This document shows, piece after piece, positions 14,383 through 24,084 of a stretch of DNA of 26,657 bases (position 1 is its first letter; the number at the start of each line of letters is the position of its first letter). Source of the stretch: Butyriboletus loyo (taxonomy: Eukaryota; Basidiomycota; Agaricomycetes; Boletales; Boletaceae). Location: assembly GCA_038093515.1 (NCBI GenBank), contig JBBPSI010000296.1:1-26657 (forward strand), written 5' to 3'. Made by a program: the position numbers and the translations under genes. Below the pieces are notes generated by a model that did not search any database, was not told the DNA's origin, and saw only the letters and a list, made by a program, of their open reading frames with translations.

Positions 14383-15350
14383 GGTCTTTATTTGCTCAAA
14401 TGCACATTTCTTAGTCACTGCCCACTGGAAAGGGACAGTGTCGTTGGTTACATCTGACAGCACTCCCAATGGAACCCTCACTTTGTGAATATTGTCAGCA
14501 AGAAAACCAACCACACCAATGAACCCACAAAGGAGATCCTGGTTGGTAGGAGCCTTCTAGTTAATAACCTTGTTGACCTTGTTGGGGTCCATTTGGATAC
14601 CTTCATCATAAATGATGTGCCCCAAAATCTTCATTTCTTTACACAGGAACCATAATTTGGATTCACTCAGATACAACCACTCTCACCAGAGTATCATTAA
14701 TACTATACTAACATGTCTAACATGATCTTCCAATGTCTGGGAGTAGATAATGATGTCATCCAGGTATACATCCATCCATTGCCCAATATAGCTACCAAAC
14801 AAATGGTTCATGAATGCTTGGTAAGTAGCTGGTGCATTGCAGTCCCCTATCTGAATAACCATGCTAACCATGTTCCTGTCAGGTATAGTGATGGCTGATC
14901 GGTCAACATGCTCATGTATGATCCTGATCTGCTCATAGGCATCCTGCCCATCAACCATGGTACAGTACTTTCCTTTGCACACCTGGAAAAGTATTCCATC
15001 AATATCCAGCAATGGAGATGACATTTTCATGATATTCAGATTCCAGGCCTGGAGATCCACAATGGTGCATAGTTTATCACTACCAACCCTCTTTATAAAC
15101 ATCATCAGAACAGTATTACTAATAGTGGTGACTTTCCACTGGCCCAACTGTAGGTAGGCCCACTGTTTATCAACCCACTGAGGTAACAATGTCTTGGGGC
15201 AGCAAGATGCTCGCCATGGATAGATCTTCCCAGGATCAATCAAGGGTATCATATGGTTGATAGCTTGTAATGGTGGCAACTCAGTCTCACTGGCTTTGGC
15301 ACACAGCAGTTTGGCCAATTCATACAGTTGCTTTCATACCACTTTAACCC
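14383..15350 (-). pseudogene. Gypsy D: reverse transcriptase, 3'-truncated
   Basis: The minus strand encodes an RT of a second Gypsy lineage. The longest open part (15318-14683) includes AINHMIPLIDPGKIYPWR, DKLCTIVDLQAWN, YCTMVDGQDAYEQIRII, GDCNAPATYQAFMNHLF and an intact palm box VYLDDIIIYS. After frameshifts the RT thumb and connection continue (FLADNIHKVRVPLGVLSD, VPFQWAVTKKCAFEQIK). The gene ends abruptly at 14383, where Tc1-2 starts. RNase H and integrase are missing here; fragments J and H may be its other parts. Confidence 0.88.
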
Positions 15351-15716
15351 AGTTATCCAGCATTTTGGCTACTCAAGACTCCAGTACCTGGACTTGTCCT
15401 CCTTTTATTGGGTGAGGTGTCAAGCTTCCCACTATGACCCAAGCCTCATTCAACCCAACAAGAACTTGATGCTGGAACAAATAAGGTGTTCCAGTAGATT
15501 GTAATTTTGTAAGTTTGTGATATCAAAGTATCGCTTGCAATCTATTCCTTGATACTGAAGTTGAGCTTTAGCTCCATAATTAATCTTGGATTTAGAACCT
15601 TGCACTGCCAACTGAACTGTCAAAGGCTTCACCAGCTTGATTCAGCAAACATTTAGTTGTTCAGCCAGGGTTGATGACATGAAGTCAGCCAATGATCCAG
15701 AATCAATCAGGGCACT
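15351..15716 (-). pseudogene. Gypsy D: protease and RT N-terminal linker
   Basis: On the minus strand the retropepsin motif ALIDSGSLADFMSSTLAEQ is clear near 15665-15710, followed by KPLTVQLAVQGSKSKINYGA and RYFDITNLQNYNL. The reading frame is broken after that by stops. The segment before the protease motif is displaced by an insertion at 15717-16216. Confidence 0.85.
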
Positions 15717-16216
15717 GTTACACTTAGACTGGGTAAGTTTGAGCATAGACTTGGATGTAGTTCTGAAACTCAATAGTTCTTCTAGATGTCAAGTCTAACC
15801 TCCTTCTAAATGAAGGATTTGTCCAGTGTTCTTTTGAAGGAAGACGACTTGCTACAAGAGACAAGAAGACAAGGATATCAACTATGATTCCAAGTAGATC
15901 TAGCTTAGTGTACATGGTAGCTAGGTCTCACCTCTTTATAGTATTCAACATATGTACAGACTAACAAATAGAAAAGGAAAGGTAACTATCATATGATATG
16001 GAGAAGAATTGCCATTGGCTAAAGGGAAGTCATATGATAGAAGGTCATGGAATGTTCCATATAACAACCTTGAATGGGAAGTGATGAATCAAGAGTTTGA
16101 TCTTATTGTTCAAGAAAAGAAGAAGAAAGTTCTGAGTTAGATCGGCTAAGGGATAAGCTATTATGAGATATGATATGCTTAAGTAGTAAAAGAAAAGAAT
16201 GAATCATAATAGACAT
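15717..16216 (-). mobile_element. Probable solo LTR inserted in Gypsy D
   Basis: About 500 bp with no homology to the Gypsy reading frame separates PKPIVVVVQINESPA from ALIDSGS, two halves of one protease region. Read on the minus strand it begins TGTCTATTATG, ends GTGTAACA and has a TATA box (CTATAAAGAGG). This fits an LTR, but no clear target duplication or second copy is present, so the type of element is uncertain. The 63-codon ORF inside is probably spurious. Confidence 0.5.
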
Positions 16217-17083
16217 GTGCTGGACTTTCATTGATTTGCACTACAACAACAATGGGCTTGGGTATCAGTTGTTTGAAGTCTCAGGTTACTCCCCTATTCC
16301 ATTCAACAGTGGTGTAATTGCCTCTGGCCACTTGGATCCCTTGCATACTGATTTTTTCAACAGTCATACTTTATGATTGAAACATGCATAGAGGACAGCA
16401 CCCCACTCTCCTCCTGAGAGTACAACCAGGATGGTACCTCAATATCATCTAGTCAGTCATCCAAGTTCTTCACCACTGCATTTCTTCACCACTGCATGGC
16501 TTGCTCATACCAGCAAACCAGGTTAAACTTCTCAGTAAGTAGCAGACTCAATGGCAAGGGCACAACCAACTAAACAAGCCAGTTATGAACTTCCAGGTGG
16601 TAGTCTTCACCACCTTCATCTGTGAGACACTCAAAGCAGCAAAGCTGATCACTATTTTCCTGCAAAGGATCAAATGCATTGGTCAACATTGTATTGACTT
16701 ACTGTGCAAGTGGTCATGCCATTCCCAGCTCATGCACTTGATTTCATTGCTGACTCCAGTTCTCCACATCTTCATATATTAGGACTTCTGAATACCAAAC
16801 AGCAACTTGGAAATCACTGTCTAGTAACCAGGCAGTGCAAACTAACACCCCAGCCTCCAAGTGTGCAAACCACTGACAGGTGTCATTGATTATGTGGTGA
16901 GTGTCCAAAACCTGGAAACACCTAAACTATGTGGCTGAGTATGTTTCAATCCTAGACATGTCATTGCCAGGGTAGGGTCCACTTGTACTCAATATGTGTT
17001 CCACCTGTCTGGCCAAGGGGTTCCCTATCTGGCTGGGCAGAAGCCCAAATTCATCTGATTCAGTCAATATTATGACCACAGAT
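16217..17083 (-). pseudogene. Gypsy D: decayed gag and leader
   Basis: Only short coding patches survive on the minus strand, such as LTEKFNLVCWYEQAMQW near 16500 and NAFDPLQENSDQLCCFE near 16650, ahead of the protease N-terminal segment PKPIVVVVQIN near 16235. Position between the 5' LTR and protease supports gag. No knuckle could be read with confidence. The primer site next to the LTR (ATCTGTGGTC) was not identified with a tRNA or with the LTR. Confidence 0.55.
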
Positions 17084-17430
17084 TGTTACACTGATGTGCG
17101 AAACAACTAGCAGCGAGCACTTTAATAGGGGCTTGAGCCTAATTGGGAAGATGCCAACTCGTGTAGATGACACTATCAGGCTTCTGCAGAGCAAGTGTCG
17201 GTGAGATGTCATGTGGCGGCGACCAGACGAGATTGAGCAGGCTCTTATTGGCTCTATTGGCAGGAAGGGTATAATGCTAGATTGCTAGGCACTTGGTAGA
17301 TGTGTAGAATTAGCTAGAGAAGCTGTATGGTTCTAAGTACACTGGTATATATACTAATAGATACTGTGCACAGACTGAGCTGTGTGTGGCAGCGAGGGCA
17401 AGGGGTTATGAGTTGACTTGAGACATAACA
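17084..17430 (-). repeat. Gypsy D 5' LTR (347 bp)
   Basis: On the minus strand it runs TGTTATGTCTC...CAGTGTAACA and has a TATA-like GTATATATACC. It lies directly upstream of D gag. There is no second copy in the window because the 3' end of D is lost. The outer five bases are GCAAA. Confidence 0.7.
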
Positions 17431-17561
17431 GCAAATAGAGAAGCAGCAAAGTGCTGGTAACGAGGGAGCGAAGCTCTGAGCAAGATGGCAACATCGTCAG
17501 TGAATGGGAAGAGCAGAACACAAAGTGATAATGTCCACGAGGAGGGGCCCACAGGGCAAAG
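17431..17561 (+). other. Short unassigned interval between two LTRs
   Basis: This 131-bp stretch is not part of either LTR. It holds AAGATGGC at 17482 followed by an open frame (MATSSVNGKSRTQSDNVHEE) that runs into the LTR. It may be a first exon or the start of an older element, but is too short to assign. Confidence 0.35.
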
Positions 17562-18118
17562 TGTTATAGGCAACCCACAGTCGAATGCTAGCATGAATAC
17601 CCTTTCACAGGCAGTCCACTACAATTGCAGGATACACAAGTTCCTGGCAGAGAGATACTGGAGTCTCAACTTAATCCTCAACTGTTGCCAGCAATTAGAC
17701 AAGTGGTTAAAACTAGGGAATCCTAGTCCAAACCACTAGCCTTTATATATTGTACAGGGACGCACACAGACCAAGCTGTGCATGGGACAAACTACTATAC
17801 ATGGATAGATTACAGGGTTGATGGAGATTAATAGAAGTCGACAGGGATCAGAAAGAAGAGAAGCACAATGGTGATTAACCATATCAGGTGCGGTGATCAA
17901 AAAGAAGAGAACCAAATGGAGATTAAATACATTTGTCATGACATCATAGAGTCTAGGCCTGGTCTGGACCATGACATCATATGCTTAGTCAGCAAGATAT
18001 CACATGTAAGTTCCCACAATCATGTGTACTAAGTCATGTGACCTTTTGAAAGTGAAAGTTTGTCCAAATGATTAAGTCCAAAGTTCAAAGTGTACGAATA
18101 AATGTTATGATTATAACA
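17562..18118 (-). repeat. Gypsy E 3' LTR (557 bp)
   Basis: On the minus strand it runs from TGTTATAATCATAACA to GGTTGCCTATAACA. It follows the E polypurine tract directly. The solo LTR E2 is a full-length relative. A TATA-like ATATATAAAGGC lies near 17740-17750. Confidence 0.88.
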
Positions 18119-18129
18119 CTTCCCCCCCC
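18119..18129 (-). other. Polypurine tract of Gypsy E
   Basis: GGGGGGGGAAG on the minus strand abuts the LTR. The pol stop codon TAG ends in the first G of the tract, leaving no spacer between pol and the tract. Confidence 0.8.
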
Positions 18130-19715
18130 TAGGACTCGTATTCCAGACGAGTTCCTGAGTAAGAGGTTCTGTGTTCCAGGCCGAATTCCTTGAACAAGGA
18201 AGTGAATTCTAATAAAGATAGGCCTTGAAGAGGATGAGGGGCAGAAGGGTAGGCCTGGTGGTAATCGGCAATTACATCCTGTGAATTACCCAGATTTGAT
18301 ACTGGCTCCCATGTTCTATCTGTTTCGTCATATCCTCTCCAATGCACTAGATACTCTAATTGCTTACGCTTCATCCAGGAGGTGACAATATAATCAACCT
18401 CAAATTCCACATAACCTTCATCTGTGACAGTGACAGGGTCAGGATGTAACACCGGTTGCCCTTCTAGGGTTTCCCAATAAGGTTTAACACATGAAATGTT
18501 AACTACTGGATATATATGCGCATGCTGCTTGGCAGCTGCAATTCTACAGCATTGGATTTGAGTGTTTTGATCCAATATGGACCAATCCAATGCTGTGTGA
18601 GTTTTCATGCAGTATATGGTAACTTCAAGTTTTCCATAGAGAGCCACACTCTATCTCCAATTTTGTAATTGGGCACAGCCGATTGTCTATTATTGGCCTG
18701 TGATACCATTTGCTTTCTAGCTTCTTCTAATGCTCTTTAACTTCAGCATGTGCTTTCCCAGCAGTACATGCAAAATCTCTGGCTAACATATTCGAAGATT
18801 TTTCGAAACCGACATGGGGATAATAGTTACAAGTAATAGAAAATGGAATAGTACCTGTGGCAGTGGTAAGTGAATTATTATGATTAAACTGGGTGATCTT
18901 GATCCAATCAGCCCATGTTTCTTGTTTTTTCACCACATAAGTATGTAAATATTGTTCCATTTCCCTATTTATCCATTTGGTTTGACCATCCGTCTGAGGA
19001 TGATATGCTGTTGAGATTTTCTGGGAAATGCTAAGAAGCTTACAAAGCTCCATGGTAAAGTCTGATACAAATTGTAGACCTCAGTCCGAAACTATAGAAA
19101 TAGGAAGTCTGTGAGTACACAAAACATTGTCTCTAAATATAATAGCTAACTCCTTAGAAGAGGTAGTCATCTTACAAGGGATGTAAACAACTTCTTTGGA
19201 GAAACGATCCACTATTGTACAAATGGCATCAAAGCCGTTCGAAGGGGGAAGTCCAGTAACAAAATCTACAGATATATCTTCCCATGGGTAACTAGCCGAG
19301 GGAAGTGGTAATATTTTTCCTGCTGGTGCATTTTGCTTACCCTTCATGAGGGCGCATGCTCGGCAAGATTCTACATATCATTTAATGTCCTTTGTGACTC
19401 CAGGCCATGTGAAATGTTGTGTAAGTAAATGAGCTGTATGGGCTTGACCTGAGTGTCTGGCTATTGGAGAATCATGACAAATATTTAGTAATTGTATTCT
19501 AAGTGCCTCAGGCATGAAGACTTTTTTCTTTTCATTAATAAATACAGATTGTTCCATATTGTAATAGAAACCAGGTATTGCTTTTTGTTTTACTTTTTCG
19601 GATTCTTTTTGTAAACTATTGTAAAAGGAAGAAGAAAGGGAAACTTTATTAAGGAAAAGGTTTGGAGGAAGTACAGTAATACTTGTATTGTGGTCTGTAA
19701 CAGCATCACCGTGGT
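18129..19715 (-). pseudogene. Gypsy E: integrase and chromodomain half of pol
   Basis: On the minus strand the sequence opens abruptly with VDHGDAVTDHNTSITVLPP, the linker that normally follows Gypsy RNase H. It then shows the integrase zinc finger (IARHSGQAHTAHLLTQHFTW; then C-x2-C in CRACAL), the DDE core (DISVDFVTGLPPSNGFDAI; ISTAYHPQTDGQTKWINREM) and a C-terminal chromodomain (FEVDYIVTSW, LEYLVHWRGYDETDRTWEPV). At least three stops or frameshifts split it (near 19375, 19080 and 18700). RT and RNase H are absent here; element G at 1-1412 supplies exactly the missing part. Confidence 0.9.
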
Positions 19716-20957
19716 CTACCAAAATGATATGCTTGGAAATTGGTACCTAAATACATAGGACCATATAAGATTGTCAGCAACTTCAGGAATAACTCCTACA
19801 AGCTGGACTTACCAGACCAGTTGAAACAACAAGGAATCCATCCTGTGTTTCATGTGTCATTGCTTTGGATACATATCCCCAATGATGACCAACTATTTCC
19901 AGGATGACAGGAGATGCAGGTGGCTGACTTTGGCAAAGATACTTCATCTTGGGAAGTAGATAAAATTATTGATCACCATGGAAGCAGCAAGAATGCTATA
20001 TTCCAGGTACAATGGAAATCAGGGGCTGTCACATGGATGCCTTACAACCATATCAGTCATCTTAAGGGATTGACTGATTACCTGGACCTGTTAGAGGTTG
20101 ACAGTATTAATAAGCTGACAAGTGGAAAAGGAAACCCACCTGATGATCTCCATATATATACTGGATGCTGTGAAATTAAACATCAGTGTTCCACCCACCA
20201 GGCCATGTCCTGTCCAAAAATGCCCTCTGATTGTTGTCACCAATCACAGCAAGAAATGGCCCAACCTTACTGCTCTCCAGACAACTTATGGCTGCACAAC
20301 TTTACTTGTGTCAGAGATGACTTTGTCATGGATGACAATTCATTCACAGGAAGTAAAACCTTCATGACCAAGGATCAGCTACTCAAATGCATTGAGTATA
20401 GTTCCCTGATTCAAAACAAGAACAATCATAACTTGCTATCTCCCTCACCACTTGGCTATCACAATGTGGCCTATGCCTTCAATGGGAAAGACCATCCGCC
20501 CTACCAGTTCTCTCTTATTGGGGATGATGGACAATGGATTCCTAATAGACAGAGTAAGCCAGATGCATCCATCTTCTATGGGAATTCAATATCTGAAACC
20601 ACCACTACTATGGTAGATTGCACTTGAGTCCAGCACTATGGTGAGATCCTGCTGAATCAGAAGATCAAATTGGATAACAAAGTGAAGAGAGAACAAGCTC
20701 AAAAGGATGAGTAGAGGATGAAGTTGGCTATGGGGATGTATCAATATGGAAGTAGGATGAAGACTAAGTGGCAAGGAAGACATGGATCAAAGCATGGACA
20801 AGGAGGACAACAGCAGCCATTGTTTTCAGATGAAGAGGAACTCAAAGATTCTGAGCTTGATTTACTACATGAACAACCCTTACATCACAGTGCGATGGGG
20901 CATAACCACTCACCATCCGATTCTTCTACTACCAATCACTATGTGATACACTTCTGA
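19716..20957 (+). pseudogene. Gypsy H: integrase C-terminus and long tail
   Basis: The + strand frame starts abruptly at LPK, then YAWKLVPKYIGPYKIVSN (GPY/F module), HPVFHVSLLWIHIPNDDQL, a TGA where Arg is usual, and a divergent chromodomain-like block (WEVDKIIDHHGSSKNAIFQV, QWKSGAVTWMPYNH). The open frame then continues for some 170 residues of unrecognised sequence to 20627. After a stop it goes on through a Lys/Gln-rich stretch to 20957 (KLDNKVKREQAQKDE; FSDEEELKDSELDLLHE). The unexpected tail may be part of this Gypsy family's polyprotein. The missing upstream part matches fragment J at 1413-1718. Confidence 0.8.
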
Positions 20958-20969
20958 ATCTTTAGTATT

Positions 20970-21596
20970 AACTAGATGAGATGGAAACAGATACTCACCT
21001 TTTGCAACCATGGCACAACAACTTCCATCATGCACCCTGGTCTGCCTGCCTCAGGCACTGCTAGTGCAAAGGAGGTGGATGGTGCCCCCAAAGCTTCCCT
21101 CTCAGCTGTTGGTTCCTCAATCCAGGGAATCACTATGCTTGCTGACATGGTTCTCTCTTTCTCCTCCTCCATTCATGCCTTCTCTTTTGCCTCCTCCATC
21201 CATGCCTTCTCCTTCTCCTCCTCTTCCCATGCTTTCTGTTCTCCACTCTACTTGTTGTGTTGATACTCTGCTTCCTGGAGCTGGCCTGAGGTTTCTACCA
21301 AGATCAAAGGTCCAGTGTTGACCTCCAACCCTGCAGTCATTGTGCTGCAAAGGGCACTCTGGAATGTTAGCTGTGAATGGAGGGAAAGAGATGGAGATAC
21401 TTACCATTACCCTGTCCCATTCCTGCATCCAGAAATCCTGCTCCTCCTGCAGGTCATCATTGTCATCTGGACATGTGTGCACTGCCATGTCCACTGCTTC
21501 TACTGCAGTCACAATCCATTCTTGTGCAATTGCTCTTGGATCCTCTACCTTTGGGCCTTGGGATGATGTGAGGAGGTCATCAAGACAGAAAGACAT
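20970..21596 (-). pseudogene. E/K-rich coiled-coil gene with intron, broken
   Basis: The likely start is ATG 21596 (MSFCLDDLLTSSQGPKVEDP), after a leader with C/T-rich sequence; an ATG 24 codons upstream is less likely. The first exon is acidic (PDDNDDLQEEQDFWMQEWDR). It ends at GTAAGT (21404) with a GCTAAC branch site (21366-21371) and TTTGCAG acceptor, a 60-nt intron. Downstream, a different frame encodes a charged helix (EQKAWEEEEKEKAWMEEAKE), one TGA, then EEEKERTMSAS and VVVPWLQ ending at a second donor-like GGTGAGTATC. At least one more intron or frameshift is needed to link the frames. Similar charged, Cys-motif-ended ORFs are common in mushroom genomes, but that is from memory. Function unknown. 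Confidence 0.5.
21345..21404 (-). other. Predicted 60-nt spliceosomal intron
   Basis: It begins GTAAGT, has GCTAAC 21 bases before the 3' end and finishes TTTGCAG. Its length is a multiple of three and it contains no stop in the frame used, so retention would not break the frame. Confidence 0.55.
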
Positions 21597-21668
21597 GGAA
21601 GAGGATGGGATGTTTGGAAGAATGGGTGAAGAGAAGTGTACAGAAAAAAAAAAGGAAAGTGCAGACAA

Positions 21669-21769
21669 TCAATGATCAGCAAGTTTTTGTTTGTGCATAT
21701 GTTGCCATACCACTTATATCAGCGTCATGTGACTGACTGAGGATGGTCAGAATCAATGACCCCTGTGGA
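21669..21769. other. Unassigned spacer
   Basis: I see no gene or repeat here apart from a run of A at about 21640-21650 just before it. Confidence 0.4.
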
Positions 21770-22305
21770 TGTAGTGAACACATATCCTCTTGGTGGCAGT
21801 TGCTCCTCCTTCAGCCAATTCAGCACCCACATGCATCAAAAACCATTGCTTCACAACTCTCCTCACTTCCTTCCATCTTCTTCACTGCATTCTGTCCTAT
21901 TCCAATATTTCCATGGTCATCAAGGTTTTATGTTAAGGTTCCATGTGTCCAGAAAGTGTTTGCCAGTAGGTTCCTTTCTATTTGATCTCATACTTATTAT
22001 ATCTGATTGACTTCTATGACAACTGCTATGATTATGTGCATTCTGTCAATGATTTCCTTGATGGTCTACTTAGTTTTCACTTATCCTTAGAGTCTCAAGT
22101 CTTGGGAAATTCCCAGACTATAAAGAAGGTTGTAACTATGACCTAAAATACCACTTTTCAACTCTCCTGCCTATCTGCGCAATCATCTAGTCACCCATCA
22201 TCCTTGTTCCTCAATCTTCAAGCAATAGCCAATGGATTCTGCCCATCTTCTCACATTTCTGTGTCCTCTCCAGTCCATTCCACAGTGGATGAAGTCCAGA
22301 ATTAT
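21770..22305 (+). repeat. Repeat R1 copy 2
   Basis: It is alignable end to end with 1719-2257 in the same orientation. It keeps the TG start, a TATA box (TATAAAGA, 22119-22126) and the ATG-led segment at 22232. It is cut at 22306 by the LTR of Gypsy C. Confidence 0.72.
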
Positions 22306-22766
22306 TGTTACAGTTATCTGGGGAAATGTCACGGTTGAGTACTCTTTTTCTCCTCTTTGTGTTGGACTACCATTTGCTCTGAGGCTTCGCCTCCTATTCT
22401 TTGAATGGGCTAGCCATTCTGCTTAGTCATGCTAACCACTATTCCGGACACTATTTCTTTTCTACTCTAGAATGCTCTAGAGCCTACTTCATTTCCTTCC
22501 CCTTGACCCACTGCAACTCATTCTGACTCATAGTGACTCCTACAACCCGATGCAGCATGGCCTGTGCATGTGTTCCATTAGTATAAATACTTAGCACTTC
22601 TATCCATGTACATCATCTAGTTCTATGCAATCTACTGCTAGCAACTTCTTCACTTCAGTCTCTAAGTGCCAGCACTTGGACATAGACTGAGATTGCCTTT
22701 CAACAAGTCCTGCAGCTACTCCAGAGTGCTGCCTAGGCTGCAGTTGTTAGTGCCACAAGCATAACA
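22306..22766 (+). repeat. Gypsy C 5' LTR (461 bp)
   Basis: It runs TGTTACAGTTATCTG...AAGCATAACA. It shares with the A LTR the block TATAAA ... CATGTACA ... ATCTAGTTCTA ... CTGCTAGCAA. The TATA box is at 22582 and the predicted start ATCTAGTTCT at 22615-22624. Confidence 0.85.
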
Positions 22767-22768
22767 AA

Positions 22769-22778
22769 AGAACTGGAT
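22769..22778 (+). promoter_or_regulatory. Self-primer binding site of Gypsy C
   Basis: AGAACTGGAT lies two bases after the LTR, as in A. It pairs with ATCTAGTTCT (22615-22624) with a single G-U wobble. Confidence 0.65.
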
Positions 22779-24084
22779 CTTCCCCTCACTTCTGCTTCTC
22801 AGCAGTAAAGCTGACCCTCACCTCTTGCCCACCATTACCACCCCAAGCTCAAGATGTGTTGGTTGCTCCTTCCGTGTTCCTTCCCCTTCCCCTGGACCTA
22901 TTGTTGTTGACTCCCCACTGGTTGATTTCCTGATCCAGGAGAACTTACAACCCACCTATCAACTTGAGGACCAGGGTCCAGGGCAAGGATTGGAAACAGC
23001 ACCAACCGATGATGACTATGACAGTGACTATCTTGACAGATCCCTCCACAACTCCTGTCCTCCATCCCCACCCTACCACTCTCCAGCTCGCTCTGACAAT
23101 GAAGATGATGACATGGTAGCTGAAATCAAAGCCAGCATTCCTGCAGACTTCAGTGGTAAGAATGAAGACACATCCAATGGCTTCTCACAATGAGAAGCTA
23201 CTTCACCATGAACCCCACCATTTTCTATGATGACAAAAAGAAGATTGGAACTCTCCTTAACAAGATGAGTGAAGGGAAAAGGAAGTCGTTCTCAGAAGGA
23301 TAGATGAGTCTCAACTTGGATGGACATCCCACTGCTGAACAGAAAACCTTCAAAGTGGTTTGTGAAGACTTTGAAAGGGTCTTCCACCCCTTCAATGTTG
23401 GAGAAAGGGTCCACATCAATCTAGGGAACCTCAAACAAGACAAGGTGAACCACAAAGACTGCTATGAGACTTACATCTTAGAATTTCAACTCCTCGCCAC
23501 CAAGTCTGAGATCTCCGACGAAAAGGCCCTCATCGAATGGTTCATCAAAGGACTTGACTCTTGCCTCTCTGAGTCAGTCCTTTCCTGCAAACATGTCCCC
23601 ACCACTCTCCAAGGATGGGCAGACAAGACGGCTGCCTTCCACTCCCAGCATAGAAGGATTGATGATTTACAAGCCAGGAAGCAGTTCATTCCCTCATTCT
23701 CCACCTCCACCTCCAAACCTTCCCCCTCTTGAAGAGATCCCACAGCCATGGATGTAGATGCAGCATGACTCACCCCTGTGCAAAGAGCAGAACACATGAG
23801 GCAAAACAAGTGCTTCATATGCCACCAAGTAGGGTATCATTCCACCAATTAACCAGTCCCCCTGCAGACCCCCTTGTCCTTCCCAAAACCCCCAGTGAAC
23901 CCATGCTGCTATCATTCCATCACCTGCACCAAAGCCCTCTCCTCTTGTTGATTACTTATCCAAGTTAAAAGGACAAGGCACCCAGCAAGACAACATCTTG
24001 CAAGTACTCAGAGCTTGCTTTGAAGAGGAAGCAAAGGAAATGGTCACAACAGTCACAGCTGAAAGCTGGCCCAAGGAGTTTTAG
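22779..24084 (+). pseudogene. Gypsy C gag
   Basis: The frame is homologous to Gag of A from the N-terminal extension (SFRVPSPSPGPIVVDSP, YDSDYLDRS) through ADFSGKNED, FERVFHPFNVGERVHINLGN, YILEFQLLATKSE and ALIEWFIKGLDSCLSE. A frameshift near 23180 and stops near 23300, 23730 and 23765 break it. The knuckle is degraded further: CFICHQVGYHSTN then a stop, so the third metal ligand is Tyr. It ends KEF then TAG with pol overlapping in the -1 frame, as in A. Confidence 0.88.

Noticed and set aside
15724..15915. 63-codon minus-strand ORF in the insertion within Gypsy D
   Set aside because: Short, no motif, inside a probable LTR.
17562..18118. Assigning LTR E2 and the Gypsy E LTR as the two LTRs of one element
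   Set aside because: They are in opposite orientation, E2 has its own CAAGG duplication on both sides, and they are separated by unrelated elements.
21010..21321. Serine/proline-rich + strand ORFs over the E/K-rich gene
   Set aside because: They read the complement of the repetitive GAG/AAG codons of the minus-strand coiled coil. No independent support.
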